In this document: positions 17,554-26,217 of the stretch, piece after piece
Position numbering within the stretch: the first letter of the stretch is position 1
Layout of the letters: each line of letters starts with the position of its first letter
Assembly (NCBI GenBank): GCA_035539075.1
Contig: DATLJB010000221.1
Coordinates: 42,107 to 106,106, forward strand
DNA length: 64,000 nucleotides
From: Dongia_B sp035539075
GTDB lineage: Bacteria > Pseudomonadota > Alphaproteobacteria > Dongiales > Dongiaceae
Direction of reading: 5' to 3'
Program-made: the position numbers and the translations under genes
Notes under the pieces: generated by a model
Database searches by the model: none
What the model saw: the letters and a program-made list of their open reading frames with translations, nothing else
Told to the model about the DNA's origin: nothing

Positions 17554-19339
17554 TTCGCCTTTCCTGGGCGTTTCACGTTCCGCGAGCGGCAAGATGTGGA
17601 TGCTGCGTGCGCCGGGCCAGGCTGGCGTCGATCGGCAGGCACTGGCCATTTCGCAGCGGCTCGATCTGCCGGAAATCGTCGGCCGCCTGCTCGCGGCCCG
17701 CGGCCAGACCCTGGAAACGGCCGAAGGCTTCCTCAGTCCACGCCTGCGTGACCTGTTGCCCGATCCCTCGACCTTGCGCGATATGGATCGCGGCGTGGCG
17801 CGCATCGTCGCCGCCATCGAAGCGGGGCAGCAGATCGCCATATTCGGCGATTACGATGTTGACGGAGCGACCTCCGCCGCCCTGCTGATGCGCTTCCTGC
17901 GCGCCGTCGGCGCCAAGCCGACCCGCCTCTATGTGCCGGATCGGATGGCCGAGGGCTATGGCCCCAACGGTCCGGCCATGCACCGCCTCAAATCCGAAGG
18001 CGTCGATCTCGTCATCACCGTCGATTGCGGCATAACCGCCTTTGCCCCACTTCAGGCCGCGGCGGATGTCGGGCTCGACGTGGTGGTCGTCGATCATCAC
18101 ATGGCGGAACCCGGCCTGCCGGTCGCGGTCGCGGTCATCAATCCCAACCGGCTGGATGAGGCGCCGGGCCTCGGCCAGCTGGCGGCCGTCGGTGTCGCCT
18201 ATCTGCTGGTGATAGCCCTCAACCGCAGTCTGCGGCAGCGCGGCTGGTACAACGCGGAGCGCCCTGAGCCCGATCTCATGCAGTGGCTGGATCTGGTCGC
18301 CCTGGGCACGGTCTGCGACGTCGTTCCCCTGACCGGCCTCAACCGCGCCCTGGTCGCGCAGGGGCTGAAGGTGATGAGCCAGCGCCGCAATATCGGCATC
18401 AGCGCGCTCAGCGACGTGGCCAAGGTGACGGAGCGCCCGGGAACCTATCACGCCGGCTTCCTGTTCGGCCCGCGCGTCAATGCCGGCGGCCGCATCGGCG
18501 CTTCCGATCTCGGCGCCCTGCTGCTGAGCGGCGATGACCCAGCCGCGGCGGCCGGCCTGGCCCAGCGCCTCGACCTGCTCAATGCCGAAAGGCGCGCCAT
18601 CGAGGCGGAGGTGCTCGCAGCGGCGATTGCAGCGGCAGAGAAGCAGGCAGCCGACAATCCGCATCTCATTCTGGTGGCCGAGCGCGGCTGGCATCCCGGC
18701 GTCATCGGCATCGTTGCCGGGCGCTTGAAGGACCGCTTCCAGCGCCCGGTCTGCGTCGTGGCGCTGGATGAAAACGGCCACGGCAAGGGTTCGGGACGAT
18801 CGGTTGCCGGGCTGCATCTCGGCAATGCCATCATCGCCGCGCGCGAGGCCGGCATCATCGAGCGGGGCGGCGGCCATGCCATGGCGGCCGGCTTCGAGAC
18901 CGCGGAAGGGCGCCTGGCCGAACTCAGCCAGTTCATCGCCAGCCGCTTCACCGATGAGCTGGACGGCAGCCCGCTGGTGCCGGTGCTGCAACTGGACGGC
19001 GCCCTCCAGCCGCGGGCGGCGACACCCGATTTCGTCGCCATGCTGGAGCGTATAGGTCCCTTCGGCAGCGGCAATCCGGAGCCGCGCTTCGTCCTGCCCG
19101 ATGCCCGTATCGCCTTTGCCGATCCGGTCGGCACCGGCCATGTCCGCTGCCAGATCCAGGGCGCCGACGGCTTCCGGTTGAAGGCGATCGCCTTCCGCGC
19201 CGCCGAGGAACCGCTGGGACGCACCCTGCTGAGCAGCCGGGGAACCACCCTGCATCTCGCGGGCAATCTGCGGGTCGATCGCTGGAACGGCCGGGAAGAG
19301 GTCCAACTGCAGATCGAGGACGCCGCGACGGCGGGATGA
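17546..19339 (+). CDS. recJ: Single-stranded-DNA-specific exonuclease RecJ
   Basis: About 597 residues. DHH motif I is 'IFGDYDVDGATSAALLMRFL', motif III region is 'VVVDHHMAEPGLPVAVAVINPN', DHHA1 'GKGSGRSVAGLHLGNAI' and 'GGGHAMAAGF' follow, then the C-terminal OB domain. It degrades ssDNA 5'-3' in recombination and mismatch repair. The ATG at 17546 lacks a clear RBS and lies inside an inverted repeat. Follows glpX by 81 bp. Confidence 0.95.
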   Translation: MSISPFLGVSRSASGKMWMLRAPGQAGVDRQALAISQRLDLPEIVGRLLAARGQTLETAEGFLSPRLRDLLPDPSTLRDMDRGVARIVAAIEAGQQIAIFGDYDVDGATSAALLMRFLRAVGAKPTRLYVPDRMAEGYGPNGPAMHRLKSEGVDLVITVDCGITAFAPLQAAADVGLDVVVVDHHMAEPGLPVAVAVINPNRLDEAPGLGQLAAVGVAYLLVIALNRSLRQRGWYNAERPEPDLMQWLDLVALGTVCDVVPLTGLNRALVAQGLKVMSQRRNIGISALSDVAKVTERPGTYHAGFLFGPRVNAGGRIGASDLGALLLSGDDPAAAAGLAQRLDLLNAERRAIEAEVLAAAIAAAEKQAADNPHLILVAERGWHPGVIGIVAGRLKDRFQRPVCVVALDENGHGKGSGRSVAGLHLGNAIIAAREAGIIERGGGHAMAAGFETAEGRLAELSQFIASRFTDELDGSPLVPVLQLDGALQPRAATPDFVAMLERIGPFGSGNPEPRFVLPDARIAFADPVGTGHVRCQIQGADGFRLKAIAFRAAEEPLGRTLLSSRGTTLHLAGNLRVDRWNGREEVQLQIEDAATAG

Positions 19340-19436
19340 GCGCGGCGCCTCTTTATTTCTTGAAATCAGCCACTTGGATTCGTTCTTTCAGGCTCAATCT
19401 TTTTTTCCCGGGAGGAGCCGACTCCGCGTTTCGGGG

Positions 19437-19465
19437 TTGCATTTGCAGGCTGTGGCGGCTAAATA
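19437..19465 (+). promoter_or_regulatory. Sigma70-type promoter for tRNA-Glu
   Basis: TTGCAT at 19437-19442, a 17-bp spacer, TAAATA at 19460-19465. It predicts a transcription start near 19472, about 40 nt before the mature tRNA. Confidence 0.6.
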
Positions 19466-19512
19466 GGCGCCGTTCTGTGGCCACGGCGCCTGCCGCCCGC
19501 CACCGGCCCTTA

Positions 19513-19588
19513 GTCCCCATCGTCTAGAGGCCTAGGACATCGCCCTTTCACGGCGGTAACAGGGGTTCGAATCCCCTTGGGGACGCCA
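19513..19588 (+). tRNA. tRNA-Glu (anticodon TTC)
   Basis: 76 nt including an encoded CCA. Acceptor GTCCCCA (19513-19519) pairs with TGGGGAC (19578-19584). The anticodon loop is CTTTCAC with TTC at 19547-19549. The T-arm is intact. Its 3' part overlaps, antisense, the end of a recombinase remnant, marking it as the integration target of a mobile element. Confidence 0.97.
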
Positions 19589-19920
19589 AACTGCCATGAA
19601 ACCGATAACTCCCGTTTCATCCAGGCTGGTCGCCAGAATCGCCAGTTTTCGCGTATTCCCCATCAATGTGACGGTATCGTGGTCGACGACGACCTTGTCG
19701 ACGATGAGCTCGATTCCTGCCTTCCGTGCGTTGACGCCCGGTTCTCCAAGCTTGCCGCGGATCAGCTCGACCAGCGACCGGATCTGGGCGGTGCTCGGAT
19801 TGGGAAATGCTGGCGCTGCAGCGGCTCGCGCCTCCAGAAGACGCTGTCTGGCAGTCTCGCGCCCGGCCTGAGCCTCGGCGAGATGGCGCTTCAGGTCCTG
19901 GTCCTCAGCAGAGAGCAGCC
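19532..19920 (-). pseudogene. C-terminal remnant of a site-specific recombinase ending inside tRNA-Glu
   Basis: Read on the minus strand, one frame runs about 125 codons from near 19920 to a TAG at 19534-19532. It has a heptad-like 'LKRHLAEAQAGRETARQRLLEARAA'-type coiled stretch, then 'GIELIVDKVVVDHDTVTLMGN' and 'DETGVIGFMAVW', as at the C-terminus of large serine recombinases. The last 18 residues (WRPQGDSNPCYRRERAMS) are encoded by the antisense of tRNA-Glu, a tail seen when an integrase gene lies across its own att site. The catalytic N-terminus is missing. The recombinase assignment is moderately sure; the antisense tail is certain. Confidence 0.6.
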
Positions 19921-20133
19921 AGAATAGCAGTACGAGCCTCTATCAGGATCTGATGCCTGGTATCGGCAATGTGACGCTCAGGATACGCTACTACGGTCTC
20001 TATGCGTGGCTGAGCTGGGTGTATGCGAGACGCGTCGGCAGCACTGACCCAGAGCGGTGGCGGCGCTTTGTCAGGCGAGCTGAAGCACTATACGCCCTGA
20101 TCGCTTACCGCCGTGGGTCCGAATCCGGCATTG
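19920..20133 (+). pseudogene. Truncated gene fragment of unknown family
   Basis: A frame with strong protein-like composition ('SLYQDLMPGIGNVTLRIRYY', 'WLSWVYARRVGSTDPERWR', 'RRAEALYALIAYRRGSESG') starts abruptly at the recombinase remnant and stops making sense where the IS3 remnant begins. About 70 codons remain. I do not recognise the family. It is probably the surviving N-terminal part of a cargo gene. Confidence 0.45.
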
Positions 20134-20265
20134 CCACCCCCGCCTCCTGCTGCCGCAGAATGCCGATGATCTGTTCCTTTCCGAACCTCGATCGCTTCAT
20201 CGTCCGTCTCCTTCTCCAGGGACGGATTCTACCCAAAAATGGAGGAGTTTTGAGGGCTCAGGTCA
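20134..20265 (-). mobile_element. IS3-family remnant (left end and start of orfA)
   Basis: On the minus strand, the terminus TGACCTG (20265-20259) is followed by a leader with AAGGAG and the ATG at 20200 of a typical IS3 OrfA ('MKRSRFGKEQIIGILRQQE'). The frame keeps about 22 family-like codons and then breaks off near 20134. No orfB or right end remains. Confidence 0.65.
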
Positions 20266-20492
20266 ACACCAGTAGGACCCGCTTCATTCCAAACACTCTC
20301 TTGCCCCACTTCGACCAAGTGTCATGGACGAGCGCAAAGGGTGAATTCATGGCGGCGATTCCTGCGGTGCTGAAGACTCGTGTCGACCTCGCGGCGACTG
20401 TCCGAAATAGATGGAGGTAGGCGGGCTAGTCACGGTTGTTTGCGGAAGAAGGTGGATAACAATTGGCAAGAGGAAGGTGCCGTATGTAAATG
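20266..20492. other. Intergenic debris between the IS3 remnant and the hydrolase gene
   Basis: 227 bp. Frames cross it, but none shows a recognisable product or RBS. No terminator hairpin was seen after the hydrolase gene. Confidence 0.4.
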
Positions 20493-23267
20493 CTATTTCT
20501 GAAGGTACGCATCCAAGTCTTGTATGGCTTTGACCCCAGTCGGCGTCACAACATAGCCAGCCCTTTCAAGTGATGCGTCCGTGACCTCCATAGCCGCATT
20601 GTTCGGCGGAACATATCGGCGATAGGTACAACCTCGAATGTTCACGGACACGCTATCATCCTGCAAGGATATGTTTATATCATCTCTATGCACATACCCT
20701 GCTTGCTCAGTCAATTTCTCTAGAGATGGGATAAGAGGACACTGATCGTCGTCCTCAAAATCTTGAAGCGAGCCATCGGATAGGCTGAGCGGATGCCACA
20801 ATCCGGAAAGCGCAACCCCGCTGCGCAGGTCGAAGAGCTTTACCCCCGTCGATGTGAGGAACGCTACCAAATTCATTTTCTCTGAACATGATATTCCATT
20901 CACTCTGCTGCCAAAAAGTTCCTGGCGGAATTGTCTCCAAGAATATTCTGGCGAGATTGCTTCTAAGGAACCGTCAATCGAAATGCGAGTAAGTGAGTTG
21001 CCGCACTTCGCAATTACGGGATCCGAAAGAGCATGAGCTCCGAGTGCCCAATCGCCGCCCATTGAAGAAAATGAGGTTGGCAATCTACTTGCCATTTCCT
21101 GTTCCAAAAAATCACCGTCGCGTAACCTCTCTTGATCAACCTTTTCAATCTGAAAAGTATAAATGCGACCACTCTCGTCCATAAATGCACCCGCGCTAGA
21201 TCTCCCGTCGAACGTACCAGTTGTCGCCTTGACCAGTTTGGTATCGATGAAGAGCGGATTGAGATAGTCGGTAGGGTATATGACTAGAGTGCGAACAGAA
21301 AAACCCGAGCTCAGGTCCGGAACTGAGAACATGACCGAGATACCATCGCCGCGATACTCGGCATCAAGAGCGTCGTCTCCATCGCCCCGATATCGATCCT
21401 CAATTGCGTCGTATCCAATGCAACTCTCAAAACGCAGAGCGTCGGCCTTTTTTGTGCAGATAACAGTTGTCCCTCTCGGATGGCCGCTAGGATATGCCAT
21501 TCGTCGAAATAGAATGGTCGACCGAGATGTGGATAGGATTGTTCCTTCCGACGGACCGGTCCACGCACCATTTTCATCCCAGTTCGAAGGATCGCACAGT
21601 ATCGACTCATCGACTGGCGAACCAGGGAAGTGGACTACGTCTTTTGTGATACTTGAGGATGGTTCCTCTGTCGTATCTTCGGCCGACTCGTCATCGGAAT
21701 ATGACTCGTCAGAGTCATCCTGATCCAAATCGCTATACTTTCCCGCGGGTGGATACAGATGATTCTTGCAAAGGCTCTCCATTCCTGGAGCTTCAATCTT
21801 TACTTTTGTTTGGGTCGTCTGCGCACGATCAAGCTGCCAGGCCGCAGATTCCCCTGAAGATACTGGGAAATCTAGCTGAACAACCGGGCCGCTGTTTAGA
21901 GGGATTCCCGCAATCGGAGTTAGAGTCTCGCTTGATTCGGAGGTGGCCGCCCTTTCTTCTTTGGTTTCACCTGATTCCGGGTCTACGTACACGCGATGCT
22001 TGTCGATGGCACCGTTGTAGTCGCCGACACGGACGTCGGTCTCAATCGTAAAGAGATACGGCCCTTCTTCATGCAACGTGGCACCGCGAATGTGCTCTGA
22101 GTTATCAAATTGCAGGACTTTCGTGACTTTGCGGTTTGGCACATTCCAAAAGACTGCTCGGTTATCTCGCGTGTAGAGCAAGAGCCACTTAGCGTCGGGA
22201 TCAATTTCATATGACAAGGCGTCCTGCACGTCCACGGATGTTAGATGTTGGTCTGCATATTGATAGAGCTTACCGTGCCAAACTACGACACGTGAATTCA
22301 ACTTGGTGAGAGTCTTGTCTAGGCCCTGCATTCCTTCCACGTTGAAACTCACAACTCTCTCTAAACTACTTCTATCAACCTGGTCGGGTGCATTTGCGAG
22401 TAGCTGCATTGATTGTGCGACGTCAATCGCACGAAAGCCCTCGCGGTCAAGTTTGGCGACGACTTCGATCGCAGATTGTCGCCAGTTCGAAGTCGCCAGC
22501 GTTTGATATAGGTTGTGGCCAAACGATCCAACTATGGCACCTATGGCGACGAGGAGAGATACCTTCAGGAATTCAGCATTCTGAATTAGAACCAGCTTAA
22601 CGCCCTGAAGTGGCGTCGGATCGTCTCTCTCGTCATATGCTTTGGGCGAAGAGTCAGAGAGAATGCTCGGCATCCACTTTGACTCTATGAATGACTGAGT
22701 ACCCTCCGTTGGAAGGGAAAAATAGTGACTATGCCCCCCTTTGAAGAACCGATTTACAACCGTCGATCCTTGAAGCCCAATGAAGCCGAGGCGGCCAGCC
22801 ATCCCAAGTCCGGGACACAGTAGCTGACTAAGAATTAGAATTGAATCAGACGTACCACAGTCGTTGATGATGCGCTTGAGACTATGCCCTCTGAAAAGAC
22901 GGTCAAATCTATATCCAACTGGAAGAACGCTGCCAGACAAGATGACCGCACGAATGTTTAGACTTGTTCCCCTGGCAGCGAGTTCTAGGCCCTTGATAAG
23001 TACATAAGTTCCAAAGCTATGGGCAATGAAGACAAAACTGGCATCTGGGGACCTTGCGGACAAGAGCTGAATGTCCTGCGCGAAACGACGTGCAACAATG
23101 TTACGAAGTAAGGGGACAGCCAACGCAGGTGCTGAGAAGTAATTGTACCGGAAAGTTTGCACCTCGGCTTCGGGATCTGCGCGGGTGACAATCTCCTGAA
23201 TCCGCTCCTGCCAGCGACCGAATGTCCTTATCCCATGAATTGTGACAACTACCGTCCGCTCCGGCAT
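20493..23267 (-). CDS. Alpha/beta hydrolase with membrane segment and propeller-like C-terminal region
   Basis: 924 residues from the ATG at 23267, which has GGAGG five nt upstream; the longer frame to 23387 is not needed. Residues 1 to about 230 are an alpha/beta hydrolase: 'VVVTIHGIRTFGRWQERI' (oxyanion strand), nucleophile elbow 'FIAHSFGTYVLIKGL', and a candidate His in 'GGHSHYFSLP'. A single membrane segment follows ('FLKVSLLVAIGAIVGSFGHNLY'). The remaining 630 residues look beta-rich with repeated WD-like strands ('KWLLLYTRDNRAVFWNV', 'MNLVAFLTSTGVKLFDLRSG') and one very acidic run ('DLDQDDSDESYSDDESAED'). Base composition is clearly lower in GC than the neighbours. It is the only intact gene in the tRNA-Glu island. 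Function is unknown; a defence or effector role is inference. Confidence 0.8.
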   Translation of the reverse strand: MPERTVVVTIHGIRTFGRWQERIQEIVTRADPEAEVQTFRYNYFSAPALAVPLLRNIVARRFAQDIQLLSARSPDASFVFIAHSFGTYVLIKGLELAARGTSLNIRAVILSGSVLPVGYRFDRLFRGHSLKRIINDCGTSDSILILSQLLCPGLGMAGRLGFIGLQGSTVVNRFFKGGHSHYFSLPTEGTQSFIESKWMPSILSDSSPKAYDERDDPTPLQGVKLVLIQNAEFLKVSLLVAIGAIVGSFGHNLYQTLATSNWRQSAIEVVAKLDREGFRAIDVAQSMQLLANAPDQVDRSSLERVVSFNVEGMQGLDKTLTKLNSRVVVWHGKLYQYADQHLTSVDVQDALSYEIDPDAKWLLLYTRDNRAVFWNVPNRKVTKVLQFDNSEHIRGATLHEEGPYLFTIETDVRVGDYNGAIDKHRVYVDPESGETKEERAATSESSETLTPIAGIPLNSGPVVQLDFPVSSGESAAWQLDRAQTTQTKVKIEAPGMESLCKNHLYPPAGKYSDLDQDDSDESYSDDESAEDTTEEPSSSITKDVVHFPGSPVDESILCDPSNWDENGAWTGPSEGTILSTSRSTILFRRMAYPSGHPRGTTVICTKKADALRFESCIGYDAIEDRYRGDGDDALDAEYRGDGISVMFSVPDLSSGFSVRTLVIYPTDYLNPLFIDTKLVKATTGTFDGRSSAGAFMDESGRIYTFQIEKVDQERLRDGDFLEQEMASRLPTSFSSMGGDWALGAHALSDPVIAKCGNSLTRISIDGSLEAISPEYSWRQFRQELFGSRVNGISCSEKMNLVAFLTSTGVKLFDLRSGVALSGLWHPLSLSDGSLQDFEDDDQCPLIPSLEKLTEQAGYVHRDDINISLQDDSVSVNIRGCTYRRYVPPNNAAMEVTDASLERAGYVVTPTGVKAIQDLDAYLQK

Positions 23268-23415
23268 TCGCTCCTCCATGGAATTGATGCGAGTCAAGCG
23301 GTTATTGCTATAGAGAAATACTCTTTTTAGAAAATACGCAACATCGAGATGTGAATAGGCGCCTAAGTATGGCCCCTTGATTGTCAATTGATGCAGGGAG
23401 TTAACATACCTATCG

Positions 23416-23563
23416 TGACCTGCTCCTCGGAATCTAGGCCACGGATAGCTGGAAAATTCCAGTTATGATGGCTGGGCTAGATGGAGAGGAAGCGATGAAG
23501 GCATCTAAGTTCAGTGAATCCCAGATTACGTATGTTCTCCGCCAGGTGGCGGAAAGCACGGCC
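23416..23563 (+). mobile_element. Second IS3-family remnant (left end and start of orfA)
   Basis: TGACCTG at 23416-23422, then a leader and an ATG at 23495 opening 'MKASKFSESQITYVLRQVAE', an IS3 OrfA N-terminus distinct from the first remnant. Homology ends near 23563; the frame runs on to 23665 without recognisable content. It points away from the first remnant, so the hydrolase gene lies between two IS left ends. Confidence 0.6.
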
Positions 23564-23682
23564 CTGCGGTTCATCTACAACCAGGGACAAACTTTGCAGG
23601 TGTTTCAATTGACTAAGGCGTATCGCCAGATTAGCGATGATCTACCCGTCCTGATTGGAATGTAGGATACCGACTAGGTTCC

Positions 23683-23713
23683 AGTTATCGGTTTCATCAC
23701 CGCGGGGACGCCA
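23683..23713 (+). repeat. Right boundary of the tRNA-Glu island (att-like repeats)
   Basis: AGTTATCGGTTTCAT at 23683-23697 is the exact reverse complement of 19596-19610 beside the tRNA. Six bp later, GGGGACGCCA at 23704-23713 repeats directly the tRNA 3' end (19579-19588). Together they bracket about 4.1 kb. Beyond 23714 base composition returns to that of the chromosome. Confidence 0.55.
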
Positions 23714-23890
23714 GCTTGACTGGCTGCATATTCATCGTCGCACAGATTTCGGTTCGCGCTGCATCCGGTATCGCCGGCAGGACTTTCAGCTGGCGGTCTG
23801 TCGGCCGTTGCGACCTGTGCCGCCGACCGGCGCTTCCCTCGGACAATAGGCCGCTCTAGACTGGCCTGCCTTGGGGGAGGAGCCGAATCG
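23714..23890. other. Leader region of the patatin-like gene
   Basis: 177 bp of chromosomal composition with no supported gene. It ends in a strong purine-rich RBS (GGGGGAGGAG) before the ATG at 23891. Confidence 0.4.
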
Positions 23891-26212
23891 ATGAAGCAAA
23901 TCGAAATCCGGCTCGCCGTCGTTCTTTATGGCGGCGTGTCGCTGGCGGTCTATATCCACGGCGTCACCCGGGAAATCCTCAATCTGGTGCGGGCTTCCAA
24001 GCAATTGCATGACGCCGAGGCGGAGGGCTTCGGTAAGGAGGGCGATTCCACCGCGGTCTATGCCGAGGTCCTGCGTGCGCTAGGGCCCGAAATCGACCTC
24101 CGGGTCGTCGTCGACCTGGTCTCGGGTGCTTCGGCGGGCGGCATCAACGGCGTCATGCTGGCGCGCGCCCTGGCGCATGACCTGCCCTTAGAACCGCATC
24201 AATATCTCTGGCTGCGCAATGCCGACGTGACCCGCCTGGCGCCGCCGACCAGCCAGTTCAACCGCATGGCGAAGGCGGTGGTGGCGCCTATCCTCTACCG
24301 CCTGCTGCTCGGCCGCTTCGGCCAGCAGATCCGCGACCCGGAGACGCGGCAAAAGCTTGGCTACTTCATGCAGACCCAGTGGTTCACGCCGCCTTTCTCC
24401 GGCGCCCGCTTCACCCGCTGGATGCTGGATGCCTGCGACAAGATGGAGCGGCACGGCAAACATCGGGGCAGCCTGCTGCCGCCCGGGCATCGGCTCGATC
24501 TTTTCGTGACCCTGACGGATTACCGCGGGCACAGCCATATGATCTCCCTGCATGATCCGCCCAGCGTCGAGGAGACGGAGCATCGGCGCATCATCTCCTT
24601 CACCTGCAAGCGCGCTTTGTCCGGCGAGATTACCAGCGAGTTCGACGCCGACCATGTGCCGTCCCTGGTATTTGCGGCGCGCGCGACCGCCTCCTTTCCA
24701 GGCGCCTTTCCGCCGGCAACGATCGCCGAGTTGGACAAGATCCTGGCCCATCGGGGACGCGCCTGGCCGTCGCGGAAGAGCTTCCTCACCGAAAAGCTGT
24801 TTGCCGGCGGTGACGAGGCGAATGGGGCCGGCTTTTTCATCGACGGCAGCGTGGTGATGAACAAGCCGTTTTCGCCGGTCATTCATGCGCTCGGCAATCG
24901 TCCGGCCAGCCGCGAAGTCGTGCGACGGATCATCTATGTCGATCCCGATCCCCGGCGTCACGGGCATCAGCAGAGCGAGATCGGCGCTCCCGGTTTCTTC
25001 CGCACCATCCTGGCGTCGCTGGCGCTGATCCCGCGCAATGAGCCCATTGCCGACGACCTGATGGCGATCCAGGGCTGGAACGAGCGCGCGCGACGCATGG
25101 CCGAGATCCTGGCGGCGGCGGACCCGCAGGTCGAGCAGCTTGTCGATGAGATCGTCACGGACGACCCCGACAATCCGCCGACGATCGATCAGGTGGCGCG
25201 TTATCGGGCCATGGCCAATGACAAGGCCCATGCCGGCGCCGGCTATGCCTATCTCAGCTATCAGACCCTGAAGCGCCGCCGGCTGATCAACCGGCTGGCC
25301 TGCCTGATTGCGGCCCTGGCGAAATCCGACCCGGCCGGCAATCGCAACGACCGGATCGAGCGGTTGCTGGACCGGTCGGTGGCCTTGAGCGGCACGACGG
25401 GGGCGGGGGCGATCGTGCCCTTTTTGCGCGGCTTCGATATCGACTTCCGCCTGCGGCGGGTGCGCTTTGTCATCCGGCGCCTCAACGAGCTTTACCGCGA
25501 TGTCGGCAGCGGCCGGGCGCAAGTCGTCTCCAGCGCCATTGATGACCTGAAGACCACGCTCTATGACGTGATCGAGCGGCTGGCCCGGTTGTGGCATCCG
25601 AAGACCTATGGCGCCGAGGTGGTTACCGCGGCGGTCAGCATCGCGGAAATGGCGGACGCGGAGATCGGCCATACCGTCGAGGCGGCGCTGCTGGCGCCCT
25701 TCGAGCAGGCGATGGCCCTGGTGGAGATCGACCATGATATTGACGAGATCATCTCGCTGATGGGGCTTGCTTATCTGCCGGCCGTGGCGCGGCGGGCCGT
25801 GGCGATGTCCTATGTCGGCTTTTCTTTCTACGACCTCATCACCTTTCCGATCCTGCAATGGACGGATATGGATGAAATCAACGAGGTGCTGGTCGACCGG
25901 ATCAGTCCCGCGGATGCCCATGGCATCGGCGAGGCGCATGTGGCGCTGAAGGGAACGGCGCTGATGAATTTCGGCGCCTTCTTCAATCGTGCCTGGCGCG
26001 AGCACGATTATCTCTGGGGGCGCCTCAATGCCGCCGACAGATGCCTCGACATGCTGCTCTCGGCGGTGGGGCCGCGCCTGGCCCAGCCGCTCGACACCAC
26101 CGCCATCCGGCAGCGTCTCTTCAACGCGATCCTGGATGCGGAGGCGCCCAATCTGCGGGCCGATCCGGACCTGATCGATACCCTCAAGCGCAAGCTGAAC
26201 GAGCCGGGCTGA
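23891..26212 (+). CDS. Patatin-like phospholipase-type protein (DUF3376 family)
   Basis: 773 residues. The patatin domain has the glycine-rich oxyanion motif 'VLYGGVSLAVYIHG' near the N-terminus, the nucleophile 'VSGASAGGINGVML' (about residues 79-92) and the catalytic Asp in 'IDGSVVMNKPF'. The long C-terminal part is the DUF3376 region of the TIGR03607 patatin-related proteins. It probably hydrolyses lipid acyl esters; substrate unknown. Strong RBS. A LysR gene starts 5 bp after its stop. Confidence 0.9.
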   Translation: MKQIEIRLAVVLYGGVSLAVYIHGVTREILNLVRASKQLHDAEAEGFGKEGDSTAVYAEVLRALGPEIDLRVVVDLVSGASAGGINGVMLARALAHDLPLEPHQYLWLRNADVTRLAPPTSQFNRMAKAVVAPILYRLLLGRFGQQIRDPETRQKLGYFMQTQWFTPPFSGARFTRWMLDACDKMERHGKHRGSLLPPGHRLDLFVTLTDYRGHSHMISLHDPPSVEETEHRRIISFTCKRALSGEITSEFDADHVPSLVFAARATASFPGAFPPATIAELDKILAHRGRAWPSRKSFLTEKLFAGGDEANGAGFFIDGSVVMNKPFSPVIHALGNRPASREVVRRIIYVDPDPRRHGHQQSEIGAPGFFRTILASLALIPRNEPIADDLMAIQGWNERARRMAEILAAADPQVEQLVDEIVTDDPDNPPTIDQVARYRAMANDKAHAGAGYAYLSYQTLKRRRLINRLACLIAALAKSDPAGNRNDRIERLLDRSVALSGTTGAGAIVPFLRGFDIDFRLRRVRFVIRRLNELYRDVGSGRAQVVSSAIDDLKTTLYDVIERLARLWHPKTYGAEVVTAAVSIAEMADAEIGHTVEAALLAPFEQAMALVEIDHDIDEIISLMGLAYLPAVARRAVAMSYVGFSFYDLITFPILQWTDMDEINEVLVDRISPADAHGIGEAHVALKGTALMNFGAFFNRAWREHDYLWGRLNAADRCLDMLLSAVGPRLAQPLDTTAIRQRLFNAILDAEAPNLRADPDLIDTLKRKLNEPG

Positions 26213-26217
26213 ACGGC

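Noticed and set aside
17573..19306. 577-codon minus-strand open frame opposite recJ
   Set aside because: Shadow of a GC-rich gene; no RBS or family similarity, and recJ in the other strand has all its motifs.
23495..23665. Small protein gene at the island's right side
   Set aside because: The first 23 codons are an IS3 OrfA start and the rest has no similarity; a truncated transposase is the simpler reading.
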